A stretch of 64,000 nt of DNA, taken from Cryptomeria japonica. Taxonomy: Eukaryota > Streptophyta > Pinopsida > Cupressales > Cupressaceae. The position numbers were made by a program, and so were the translations under genes. The stretch is taken from the NCBI RefSeq assembly GCF_030272615.1, contig NC_081414.1:822489896-822553895 (forward strand), in the 5' to 3' direction. Under the pieces are notes generated by a model. That model did no database searches and was not told where the DNA came from. It was given only the letters and a program-made list of their open reading frames with translations. How positions within the stretch are numbered: the stretch's first letter is position 1; the number at the start of each line of letters is the position of its first letter. This document shows, piece after piece, positions 45,874-57,389 of this stretch.

Positions 45874-47037
45874 CTAATTTGTAATGGTGGGGTCACCCAA
45901 TTCTTGAGTGATAGGACCATTGCTTGAATTATCCTGCTCGGTAGGTTTAGGAACCCACTGCTGTCTCATCTGTTTCCGAATGTTGTCAGCTTTAGCTTTC
46001 TTTTCATCTTCAATCTTCTTTGTGTTCATGCAATTCTTGGCTATATGACCGAGTTCAGTGCATGTATAACATCTTATGGTTGTATCTTTCTTCCTTAGAT
46101 GATGCCTTGTACAATTCAACCCAATGTGTCCATATTCTCCACAATAATGACATCTGCACCAGGTATTGTAATCCCAACCAAATATTGCTTTGACAATTTG
46201 TTCTGCTGGAGTGAATATCTTTGTTCTACATTCTGATGCTTTGTGACCTTGTTTCTTGCATTTGTGACATTTGCCTTCAAATTTTGGTTTCTCCTTGCAT
46301 TCACTAGCCTTGTGACCATGCTGATTACAGTTGTAGCATTTGCCTTTGAATCTTGTCTTTCCATTGCTCCAACATTTGTTTGATGTGTGACCTGTCTTAC
46401 CACAGTAATTGCATGTAGGTCTTTGATTTCTTTGGCTACCTTGCTCGGAAGATTCACCTTCTTCATTGTAACCAAGACCAGCTTTACCCTTTTGTTTGTG
46501 AAGATTTTGCACATTTAATTGATCCAAGTCTGTTTGAGTTTTCATCATCCTTTCATTTGCTTGCTTTTGAATATCTAGCTCATTTTTCAAACTTTCATTC
46601 TATTCTTTGAGAATTCTGATCTCTTCATTTGCATTGGAGAGTTGCTCGGTGAGATCTTCATGCTGTACAATTTCATTGCTTCTTCCTTCTATTTCATTTT
46701 GCATTTTATTCCTTTGTTCCAGGATTTCACAAAATCTTGCAGACTGAATTTCCTGTTCTCTTCTTAGCATCCTTACTTCTTTTTGCAGTAATCCATTCTT
46801 TTCTAGGAGTTCTTTGATTGCATTGTTTGCTTCATCTACTTCATTTGAACTACTTGTAGGAAAGAGATCTTCAATTTTTGTTTCAACATACTCATGATCA
46901 TTTATTTCTTTTGCTAGTTCCTTCCTTCTTTTTAGGGATTGGGAAAGATGTTCTCTTGCTTCTTTGAGTTGAGCAATGGCCATTTCCAGATCTAGCTTTT
47001 CATTCTCAATAGCTTTGTCAAGTCTGAATATCTCCAT
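45874..47037 (-). CDS. Element 3 ORF1: Gag-like protein with coiled coil and five zinc knuckles
   Basis: ATG 47037 lies 51 bp from the primer site. One in-frame TAG at 46600-46602 interrupts an otherwise open frame of ~387 codons. The first ~180 residues are coiled coil (LLQKEVRMLRREQEIQSARF). The C-terminal half has five CX2CX4HX4C knuckles: CNYCGKTGHTSNKC, CYNCNQHGHKASEC, CHKCKKQGHKASEC, CHYCGEYGHIGLNC and CYTCTELGHIAKNC, all with complete ligands. Most plant Copia Gag proteins carry one knuckle. The protein probably packages the element's RNA. No UBN2 capsid core was recognised, so particle assembly may depend on a helper Gag. Confidence 0.8.
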
Positions 47038-47087
47038 TGTCTTGACCTTTTCTCAAGCTGTCAAACTTTTACTCTGAGAACCACAAT

Positions 47088-47099
47088 GCTCTGATACCA
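47088..47099 (-). promoter_or_regulatory. Element 3 tRNA primer-binding site
   Basis: A perfect TGGTATCAGAGC in element orientation, two bases from the 5' LTR. Confidence 0.92.
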
Positions 47100-47101
47100 A
47101 T

Positions 47102-48281
47102 TGTTGAAAATATTCAGGACTAACCAAGTTACTGAGAGGGGAGGGGTGAATCAGTAACACTTAAACTTTTTAACTCATTTCTGCACTTGTATATATTAAA
47201 CCATTCATTCATTTAATCTACTGTATGCATGAAAGTATAATCATTCATAACACTTAACACAAAGATTTGGTGACCCAGAAACCTTTCAAATAGAAAGTAA
47301 AACTAGGGTGGGGATGGTACCCACAAAACTTTGGTACTGCAGTAAAAGTTGGCCGGTTAAGGCTTACAATGATCACTTCTGATGATCTGCCCTGTTAGAA
47401 GCAAATTTGGACTGCTAGGTCCACCTTGTTAGAGGATTTACAAACATACAATGAAGTATGCACTCAGTTAAGAGATTTACAAAAGACTGTTAAGTCTACC
47501 CGGTAAAAGGATTTACAAACTGATTCAACTGTTAGGATGAAACAGTAGATCTTGACTTACAAATTTATTGCTGATAAGATCCTTTGAGTATTGATCTCCT
47601 TCTGAGATAGATATGTCGATTCTGCTCCTTTACTGACTCTGCGAAAATGTTCTGGTCTGCTGCCTTAATGCAGTTTCTGCTCTGCTCTTTCTAATTTAGC
47701 ATATTCATACATCTTACATACATTTTTCACATTTTTTTTTTCGGATTACAGATGGTATAATACATCACATATATATACCGTCCATAATTACATTTACATT
47801 TCATAAAGTCGGCCTCATACAAATTAATAACATAAACTCATTCTTAAGTCGGCCTTACATAGGTGAACAAAATATTACTGAGTCGGTAGATACTCGGTTC
47901 CTCAAGCTGGCTCGGTGATCTTCTGATACACGGCGTCCACTACAGTACTCGGCATCGTCATGCTCTCGGTAAGAGTAGAAGCTCGGTCCATACTAGTCCC
48001 GAAGTGTAGCTTGGAACTCGGTAGCTGCGGTGACTCGATAGATATAGTGTCACTCGGTAACCACTGGTAACTCGGTAAGAACTGACTTCTCGGTTACTGC
48101 TGTTTGTCTCATATGCTCGGTAATAGTCTTACTGCTCGGTATGAACTGTTTAATCGGTAAGCTTTGCCGAATGCTCGGTATAGGCTGTGGACTGAATGAT
48201 GAGCTCGGTAAGCATTCAAAATCGAATAAGTGTTTTCGCTAAGTGTTATTCACTAATGACAAATATATCATTATTCCAACA
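47102..48281 (-). repeat. Element 3 5' LTR (complete)
   Basis: 1180 bp, TGTTGAAAATATTC...ATTATTCCAACA on plus. It contains GAGGGGAGGGGTGAATCAGT near 47138-47157 and the CTCGGT cluster near 47910-48212. Directly to its right lies the interrupted gag of element 4. Confidence 0.93.
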
Positions 48282-49343
48282 ATAAACAACTTCCTTTGTA
48301 TCAGTCTCATCTGATTTATCATCTTCAGATTCCTCATCAACAATTAAGCATGTCTTTCTATCTCTTCTTCTGAAGTCTCGGTGTCCTTTGTAATGATTAT
48401 CTTTATGTCTATCATCTTGGTAATCTCTCATTTTAGTAAAATCTTTGTTAGGACAGTTAGAAGCCATATGTACAATCTTATCACAATTGAAACATTTCAA
48501 AGGTAGTTTTCCTTTATACTTACCTTTACCTCTTGGGAACCTTTTGGCCAATAGTGCTTCAAACTCTTCTTGCTTTCTGATTTCTTCATACAGTTTGTGT
48601 ACCTCCTCCATGTTCTTCCAAAACCTTTCACTTGCTCCACTATGATCTCCTTCAGAGTACTTATACTTTTTTTCATTGTAATCATTAGATTCGTTCAGAT
48701 GAAAAGAACTAAATGCAGATTCAACTTTATTTACCGATGACCCACTGTTATCAAAATTACTTAACTCAAATGCATGTAGCTTACCAATAGTAGCATACAA
48801 GGAAACTGGCATATTAGATACAAACTTCAATTCATTGATTGTAGAGACTCATATTGCATAGGCAGGTAGAAGGGTTCTTAACAACTTACTTGTCACATCC
48901 TTTTCTTCAATAGTTCCTCCTACTCCTTTGATTTGATTTACAATCTCCTTTAGTCTTGTACTATACTGGGCTATGTTTTCACCTTCATTCATCCTCATAG
49001 ATTCAAGTTGTCCTCTTAAACTATCAACTTTTGCTCTTTGAACATGTTCATCTCCTCCATATACAGATATGAGCTTAGTCCACATTGCCTTTGCATCATT
49101 GCAGCCTTCGAGATCATTAAACTCAGAATCGGTCAATGCAGATGTTATTTCAATCATTGCTTGAATATGTTCTTGCTTCACCTTTATCTCTTCCATAGTC
49201 AATGGATAGGTGATCAATGCAACAAAATCATTCTCCAGATAGTATATAGCATATTCTCCAACTCCTGATAGATGTAGCTTCATCCTTTTCTGCCATGTGG
49301 AGAAACTTGACTTATTCAACTTAGGTGCATCCCTCTTATACAT
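48282..49343 (-). pseudogene. Element 4 Copia gag, cut off by element 3
   Basis: It runs from 49343 in one frame, with a single TGA near 48849, to the element 3 boundary at 48282. It has an N-terminal DUF4219/UBN2-type gag core (SSFSTWQKRMKLHLSG, AMWTKLISVYGGDEHVQRAK, LRTLLPAYAI), then a Lys/Glu-rich part and an intact-looking zinc knuckle CFNCDKIVHMASNC. The last Glu/Asp-rich residues are followed by LTR sequence of element 3. Protease, integrase, RT and 3' LTR of this element are not in the window. Confidence 0.88.
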
Positions 49344-49393
49344 CTTTGGATCTTTAACTCAAGTGCCTTTAAACTTTCCTTCCGGAGTCCAAA

Positions 49394-49405
49394 GCTCTAA
49401 TACCA
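49394..49405 (-). promoter_or_regulatory. Element 4 primer-binding site
   Basis: TGGTATTAGAGC in element orientation, one base from the initiator-Met-tRNA complement and two bases from the LTR. Confidence 0.85.
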
Positions 49406-49407
49406 AT

Positions 49408-50882
49408 TGATAGTTCTGATACTTAATATAAGAACAGATCCAATAGCCAACAAGATGAGAGGGGGGCGTGAATCATACAAACTTAATCATCCATAAAAAC
49501 ATTAGATTCAACCTTGGTAACATATATATTAGTCATATAACCAAAAAATGTCAAACATGCAAACTCAAAAACATATGAACAATATAAACCTCATAACACC
49601 AGATTTAACGTGGAAACCCAAATAGGGAAAAACCACTATGGGATTTTGAATCCACTAAGAAATATACTCTTCTAGAGTATGCTTGGTTAAAAGAAAATCC
49701 TGTTAAAGATTACAAACACATTGCTAGATGTGACCCGGTTAAGGGATTTCCCTTAGATCTGTTAGGATCTTCACTTTGTTAGAAGTTACCTTGTCAAAGG
49801 ATTTCAAACACTCAATCAGAATGTCACCTTGTTAGAGGATCTACATATAAGATTGTTAAGTCCACTTGGTTAAGAGATTTCCTATCACTTTCACAAAATA
49901 ATAGTAATACAATCTATCTACAACTTCAAATCTAAAATGCTAAAGAAGATTCCTATTTTTTCAATACAATCTAGACATAGAACTAATCTTGTCTATTTGC
50001 TGGGCATCAATACTCTATTATTCTAACAGGTCTTGAAGCTTCTGTGCTTGGTAATCACTATGTAGCATCCCTATGCATACACTTGCCCGCATTCATTGTT
50101 TATCAACAATTTCCTATTTATAAACAATCTTCTAACCACTTAATCTCCTTGATCACATTTCCCATGATCAATCATAGCCATCAGATCTTCAATCTTGTCC
50201 AGGTTCATTGTATCTTTTGATCTGAAATGTTTTACCCCGCCTTGGAACTTGCACATTCACCTTGGAACTTCTGTTATGGTAATGCGGTTCACTCTAAGCT
50301 ATAGATCTTCTTGCCGGCTTTCCATTGCCTTAGATTTGTTTACAAACTTCTTCCACAGCTTGCCAATCATTGATCCGCTCCAGCTCATCAGCTTCTTTCA
50401 TTAAATATCACATGTAAACATTTAATGCATTCTGTTATAGCTCAGTTACAACTTGGTGAATGCTAAACTTCACTCAGTAGACATTTTGTCTTCATTAACC
50501 GACTACAATAAGCTTAGGGTTTACCGACTAGGTTCTTTGCTTGATAACATAGTATAGTATTAACGTTTACATTTTACAACATATGTATGATGTTAAAACA
50601 ATCTAAAACATCAAGATCTCATCATTGTCTAACTCGGTAGTAGTTGCCCATTGAATAACTTATCCCCTTATTCATCATATTCTTTCCTGTGTCTTTACCG
50701 ACTTCTTTATAATCTTCATATCATATTTCTCAAGATATGGCAACATCATACTGAATTAGAAAATCAATTTCTTGACATCAATGACAAAATAATAATATCA
50801 AGATAGTAAAACATCTTTAATCAGTTATGTCCATAATCATCAACAACCTTCTCAATATCTTTATAATGTAATATTGCCAACA
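49408..50882 (-). repeat. Element 4 5' LTR
   Basis: The inner edge starts TGATAGTTCTG next to the primer site. The outer edge is placed at ATATTGCCAACA (50882), a good TG...CA match; no partner LTR is present to confirm it. It contains GAGAGGGGGGCGTGAATCAT at 49458-49477 and several GTTAAGAGATT/GTTAGAGGATT words. Confidence 0.75.
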
Positions 50883-53156
50883 CTATCTTGCTGGACAATT
50901 TCAATATATCTCCTTTTATCAATTATTTTTGGATATCCTGCAAGTTAATGTTTCCTATTTTGGTATCAAGAACCTCGGGAAGCATAGTGTCTCTCATTGG
51001 AGCATATTCATACTCATGTTCTTTGTACTTCATGATGATGCTTTTGCAAGTTGCAAACTGAAATTTTCTTTACAATTCAAGTGTCTAGTATGATTTATAG
51101 CCACCAAGAGAAAATAACCATAATAGATTTGTTTGAAATTTATCGAATATGGCCACCATGAACATGAAGATCCATTTGAAGATTCCTAAATTCTTTCAAC
51201 ACATCTATCTGCTATGTATTCTATAAACTGTGATGACTCAAAAGTCTCTGAAGCTCATTCTCGGGTATCATAACATTTACACTTTGTCACCTCTAATATT
51301 TTGGCTTTTCAAAACATGTATATCTACCATGAAAACTTGACCCATATACAAATAAAATTTTCAGATGTCGAGAAGACACGACCACACATTCTATATAATT
51401 TTACGACCTATATCTATTAAGAGGAGTGCAAAAAAGACTTAATAACCCTGGAATGTATTTTAGAATGCTCTTATTATTTAAAGATTTTAAGAAATTCTTT
51501 CCGCAAACCATTCTATGAATTACCATTCAACGAGATGGTGGGCATTCTACATGCACACTAGGTCTGTGTTTGCGACGATAACAACCAAATTATAGAACTT
51601 AGCTTTATATATGCTAATCACACTTGCTTCGAAGGTCTCAGAAACTGCCTATTTCCTCATCCATTTCCTATGACTTTTCTTTAAGATAGTCTGATAATAT
51701 TTTTTGTGATTTATCTATGATTCCTCATGATATACATATCTACCATAGGAAACTACAACTCGAACATCTGATAAACCCCCATGCTTCACATTCCGCATGC
51801 ACCAATTGAGCATCTCTAGGAGAATGCGTCCTCATTAAAGAAAGTGTCGGCAGAGGTTGTGAGACAAATACATTTTATTGAACATTTTCAATGAATTCAT
51901 TCTATGCAGACTCTACAATCATCTTGTTCCATTCCTTGACATAATACTTCTTCTCCCTCAAGGCATTCTATCATACAAATCATGAGGGATTCTATCAACC
52001 TTTTCAAGTTACGTGTCTATGATTCCATGTTTTGCATGCCATGGGACTAAACTAGTATTCATATTTACTTCAAAGTCATTTCATCATATATCTTGAATTC
52101 CCACTACCAAAATTGTAGGAGAGTTAGTTAAAATAACTGACTTTAATTTGAGAGATATCAGCTACCTTCAACTTAAGCAATTTGCGGTTACTTGGACTTT
52201 ATCAACAACTTGTGTCACTCTTACAACTTACCGATAAAGTAATTACTAACTTTTCCTTAGGAATGTATCATGGTTCATTTGCAACTCTACCGAATTGCCC
52301 AAAGAATAAGTTAAAATAACTCTTTAATGAGTGAGAGTGTGTGATTGGCCACTTAAGAACTTGTTCCAACTTGCCGATTTAGTTGATAATCTTAAATGAT
52401 GTATGACAACTACTTTATGTCCTCAGCTTCTTTGAAGATTGAAACATGCTTATCATTGATGTCATTTTGAAAATGAAACTTGGCAAACATGCATGCAAGT
52501 ATATTTCCAATAATGACTTTGTCGACACCCACTTACCTCATTTCATGGTCTTCATAATTCGGTGACCTGCATAAGTTCTCACACTTATTCAACACAACCA
52601 ACTTGCGAATTGGCCAAACTGTCGATGGTCATGTTTTCATTATCTTTCACAAGTTATTTTAAACTCTTATCACCAACCTTTGAAAACTTCACAACTCCAT
52701 TTCTTCACTACCTTTACAAATATTTGTTATATAGTAGAAGGTGGTCAATGCAATACATTTATATATGTAAAGAGGTTTCTTAAATGACTTTGGAAATTAC
52801 TTTGAACGGCTGAAATAAGCATTATTATTCTGTTATTGCCACCTTTACCCATCTCTCCAAGCCATAGGGGTCCAACTTTTTATTTTTGAAATAGATTTAA
52901 AAAACCTTTGCCAATGACATTAGATTTTAAATCTTTCCATTTCCAAGTAACCATCAAGTGAGAACCAATTAATTTGAGACTTCGACATGAGTGATCAGAG
53001 TAAGTGTTAACATTGATAGTAATGAATATCAATGCTTGTGACCATATGAGAAAGCCATAAAAATCCTCTTTATCAAAAAAGTTTCAATGGTTAACAATTT
53101 TAAACTTTTGTCACCAAAAGTTTGAACTTTCACTATTTCACAAATGGAGCAAAGAA
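50883..53156. other. Intergenic DNA, no gene seen
   Basis: No open frame above ~75 codons and no recognised motif. It is probably old decayed repeat. The word CAACTTGCC/CAACTTGTG recurs loosely between 52180 and 52620 without a clear period. Confidence 0.5.
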
Positions 53157-53297
53157 TACATAAATACATAGATACATATATGTATGTATGTGTATATGTG
53201 TGTGTGCATATATATACATATATTTGTATATGCATATACATATATATGTATATGCATGTACATATACATACATACATAAATACATATATATGTATGC

Positions 53298-53328
<31 letters not shown>

Positions 53329-53742
53329 TATATACATATGTATATATATATATATACATATGTATATATATGTATGTATGTATATACGTATGTATATACA
53401 CACACACACATATATATAGATACATATATACATATATATATATATATACATAGATATATATACATACATATATACATATATACATATATAACTATATACA
53501 CATATATACATACATATATAACTATATACACATATATACATATACACACACATATATATACACATATACATACAAATACATCTATATATACATATACATA
53601 TATATGTATATGTATACATATGTATATACATATATACATATGTATACATATACATATATATGTGTGTCTATATATATATATATAGACACACATATATATG
53701 TATATGTATATGTATATATACATGTACATGTACATATATATT
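53157..53742. repeat. TACATA/TATGTA/TACACA microsatellite with a perfect palindrome
   Basis: About 585 bp of alternating purine-pyrimidine sequence with several internal duplications, for example ATATATAACTATATACACAT at about 53484 and 53514. 53643-53710 is a perfect palindrome with 34-bp arms and no spacer, centred at 53676/53677 on a TA run flanked by TGTGTGTC and GACACACA. The Tyr/Ile/Cys-rich frames are artefacts. Confidence 0.93.
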
Positions 53743-55883
53743 TATATAATTCTTTTCATTGAATAACTCCCTTTATATTAATACTAATAAGAGTTTTACA
53801 TTGCATTCCTCATTCATGAGCAAGGAAAAGGATGTGTAAGCCTTCAATAAATCCCTAAAGAAATTATCACACTAGTAAAACAATGAAGGCTTATGTCTCT
53901 AGGTTGTTTCTACTAAGCCATCTTGCATAAGTGTTTTCTATTAAAATAACTGGGGAAGGGCTCCAACCTATTACATATCTAGCACAAACCATCTAAAATG
54001 ATAATTGAAACAAGGTAGTCACAAAGATAGAAAAATAAGGCTACCAACCAAATAAAGAACTAGAGTCAAACAAGTAACAACGTATTTTGAAAGTGTAGAC
54101 ACCTAAAACAATTCTTCCTATTAATTAAATTAAGATTTAATATCTCTATTCTTCTAATCACCTATTAATTAAATTAAGATTTAATTAATTTACCCTTATT
54201 CTATCTAAGCCATTTAATTAAATACCCTCCTCTAGCCATTTTAAGTAAATTCACATTTAATTAAAAATATCAATTTATTTCCTTTCCTATTTTAATTAAA
54301 TCTATTCTTCTCATTGATTATTGCATGAATAACGCCTTATGCCACTTCCATCTAAATTAAAAAAAACCTTAATAGTTATTCCTTTAGGCTCTTGTGTGTG
54401 CAATCACATTCATAGCTTAGGACGGCCAATATTTTTACCATGTCTCTACCTTGCATACACTTTGGTTTCTTTTTATTTTATTTTATAGAGGCTTCTAATC
54501 ACTCCCAAATCAAGGTTGCAAGTCTATTCAAGCAAAAATATGTGCATATTTTTTTTCCTTTCTTTAAGTACTATTTGTACTCTCAACCAAAATATCCTCA
54601 CTATAGAGAATGCCATACAAGTCATCCAAAAGTTTGAATGACTTGGGATACTATTTTTCCTTATTCCTACTCCACACATTTATTGGATATCTAAAGTCTT
54701 CCACTTTGTTAGCCTCCTGATAAACATGTCTAATTATGTATTCATTCATCTATTCGAGATGCTTGTGGATTTGTTCTGTCCACATCACTACTTTCCAATT
54801 TATTTCCCTTTGTGTATTATTGCATGAATCATTATCAATGAGTTGCCCAAGATTTTTTTGCAGATAGTGTGAGGCCTACTATAAGAGTAGAGAATTCAAC
54901 ATAGTTATTTGAACTATTAGATAATATTTTAGATCGAAACCAACAATTATCCTTTAATTCATTCTTCAAGTTATATTGAATCCCCAAGAGCCTAAGATTT
55001 CCTTTGACTACCTTGTCAAAATTTAATTTTAGCCCATCGTTGGGTTGATTTGTCTATCTTGCTCTAGCAAACCATTTTTATGAGTATTGGAGGATATTGG
55101 GAAAAGGGAGGCTCTAAGGAGGGTCCAACTCTTTCTTATATTACTGTCCCATGTAGTCAAGATGCATTCCTTGTTTTTGCTTCTCAGATTGATAAGATCA
55201 ATTCTAATCTCAATTTGTTTAGAGCTATCTCCATTAGGAAGGTGAGATATTTGAGGATCCTTTCGTTTCTTTCTCATCACAGATTACATATAATCATGGT
55301 AAGGTAGGCCACCAATAGCCTAGCCCACAAAAATACTTTATATATTTTTAACCAACCTTGGAACACTATAGATATCTCTCGAAGTAGAGTCAAGCCCACT
55401 TATTTGGATGAAGGTGATCTACAGTTAGTTTATTTTAGTTGTTATCATGTTCTATATGCATTTAATTATTGATACTATATTTCTAGTAATATTCATTTAG
55501 ACAATTAACATTGCAATGTTGTGTGTATAGTTTTTATTAAAGTTTTGATTACTAAAAAGTGGGATAGGCCTAAACCATTGCATAACCATTAAAAAGAACC
55601 ACCTAGGGTACATGAGGAATGCACACCTAGCTAAAGATGAAAAAAACCAAAAATAGTGAGGAACCACCAAACAATTAGACAAAGACCAAAGATCAAAGAT
55701 ATAACTAACAAACAAAAACTAATAAATAACCAACCAACCACCAAAGACACAAATGCATGGTCTAGTGGGTGGAGGTGTTACCCTCTTGTCAAAATTCACA
55801 CATAACTTTATCTAAGAAATAAATTTTCATTTTAGAGTCCTTAACAAAGATTAGAGTACTAGAATTTTGGAGTATCTTTGATC
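53743..55883. other. Intergenic DNA, no gene supported
   Basis: AT-rich. A 25-bp word (CCTATTAATTAAATTAAGAT...) is repeated at about 54117 and 54163. Overlapping frames near 55029-55307 on both strands are not recognisable. Nothing else can be supported. Confidence 0.5.
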
Positions 55884-56296
55884 GTAGAGATAGGGGGCTC
55901 CATTGTAGTAGAGGGATACAATGCATGTCTCCTTTGCTTTTCTTTGCTATGCTTAATTTCCTCCTCAACAGCCTACAAGGAAGCCAAATTATTAAGGGCC
56001 ATCTCCTAGCTCAAGTTGGACATATCTTCAATTTTTTGCTTCGGGATCTCCCAACTTTCCTTCAAATCCATCACAACCTTTCTCTCATTGTAGATATAGG
56101 GGGCTTCATTGTAGTAGAGGGAGACAATGCATGCCTCTTTTTCTTTTCTTTCCTGTGGTTAATTTCCTCCTCAATAGCCAACAAGGAAGCCAAATTCTTC
56201 AAGCCCATCTCCTAGCTCAACTTGGACATATCTTCAAATTTTTGCTTTAGGATCTCTTGAATTTCCTTCAAATCCATCACAACCTTTCTCTCATTC
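55884..56296. repeat. Two-copy ~206-bp tandem duplication
   Basis: Copies 55884-56089 and 56090-56296 both start GTAGA(G/T)ATAGGGGGC and end CACAACCTTTCTCTCATT, with about 10% differences. The duplicated piece lies in the degenerate reading frame that continues to the right on minus. Confidence 0.88.
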
Positions 56297-57060
56297 CTCT
56301 GAGACACCTTTTCACTAAGATCATTCAGCATCCCCTCAATTTTTTCCTATTTCTCTAATCTCCCTACCATATTACTAGTGGCTTCCCTGACCCATTCATC
56401 CTTTTCCTACCTAGACTATTTATTTGTCCTAGCTCATGCCTCAGCCAAAGCCTAAAGTTTGTTAATCTTTTTAAGAGCCACATAAAACTATAATAAGATC
56501 CATTTAATAACCAAGTTCTGCTTCTTAATACTTTCCTCCAGCTTTAACACCTTAGAATCAAAAGAAGGAAGGTCGGGATTAGGACTAAGAATCTCCTAGT
56601 CAAGGGGAGAGGGGAAAACATCCTTAGAAGACACAAGGGAGTAGTTTGATTTCAAGTTTGAGGAGGATTTATATTCCTCATAAGTTTCATCTTCTTCCAA
56701 TTCTAACACTTCCATGTCCTTAGAATGTGGATTAGGAGAGATTTTTTATTTTTCTTCTTTGATGGGATTAAAGTGGATAGGAACTAACTTGGACTTGGAA
56801 GAAGAGATAGCCTCTGAGTTAGGTTTTGCAATAAGGGAACCCAAAATATCCACCACTAAATTAGCATTCGACAAGGGGCCAGGGGATGTAACAGGGACCC
56901 AATAGATGGGGTTAAAGCTAGATGAAATTTTTAGAGTCTAATAATCAACCCTTGATGAACGGGGAGGGAGTTTTTGGACTTGGCTCTAGCCACCAATTGA
57001 GTCAAAGAGGAACAAATCCACTAGGGAAAATTCATTTTTATACCATACCTAATCTAGTTT
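56297..57060 (-). pseudogene. Decayed retroelement ORF (LINE ORF1-like end or accessory ORF)
   Basis: Reading right to left on minus, broken frames give a Ser/Lys stretch (VDILGSLIAKPNSEAISSSK), an acidic stretch (MEVLELEEDETYEEYKSSSN) and a coiled-coil-like stretch with Lys/Glu heptads (EKIEGMLNDLSEKVSQRN), followed by the duplicated segment. The order resembles the segment at 19154-20092. There are many stops. Assignment to a LINE or accessory ORF is tentative. Confidence 0.4.
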
Positions 57061-57389
57061 AGCATCGATCTTTTTTGTTAAAGTTGAAGGCTATCATTCA
57101 AAAATGAATTTGAAATAGGTTTCATTTGGTGATATCCTTTTATGAAGCTTTTTGTAATGAATTTTATTGTTTCATACATGTTAGAATAGGTTTATGGTTA
57201 GATCAATATTTCATTTATGTAAATGTGTCTTAAATTAGTAGTTTTATTTCAATTATATTTTTATTTTCAAGTGTAATAGCATGATCATTTTAGTTGTACA
57301 CACAATTTACTTTCTAAAATGGTGTGATAGAATAAGACTGAATTTATGTAAGAATAGTATAGGATTCCATGATTTAACGACACTAGGTT

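Larger units (their letters stand above)
40872..48281 (-). mobile_element. Element 3: pol-less, Sirevirus-like LTR retrotransposon with two ORFs
   Basis: 7.4 kb on minus. In element orientation: 5' LTR (1180 bp), primer site, Gag-like ORF1 with five zinc knuckles, a ~400-bp spacer, ORF2 of ~1107 codons, several polypurine tracts, 3' LTR (last 166 bp missing). No protease, integrase, RT or RNase H motif is present in any frame. Hand alignment of the shared LTR part shows about 12 differences in 1013 bp, so it inserted recently. It lies within the gag of element 4. No target duplication can be read because the left end is deleted. Trans-mobilisation by an autonomous Copia is likely. Confidence 0.85.

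Noticed and set aside
47088-47099. Fragments of tRNA genes at the TGGTATCAGAGC sites
   Set aside because: Each is a 12-13-base primer-binding site next to an LTR. No cloverleaf sequence surrounds them.
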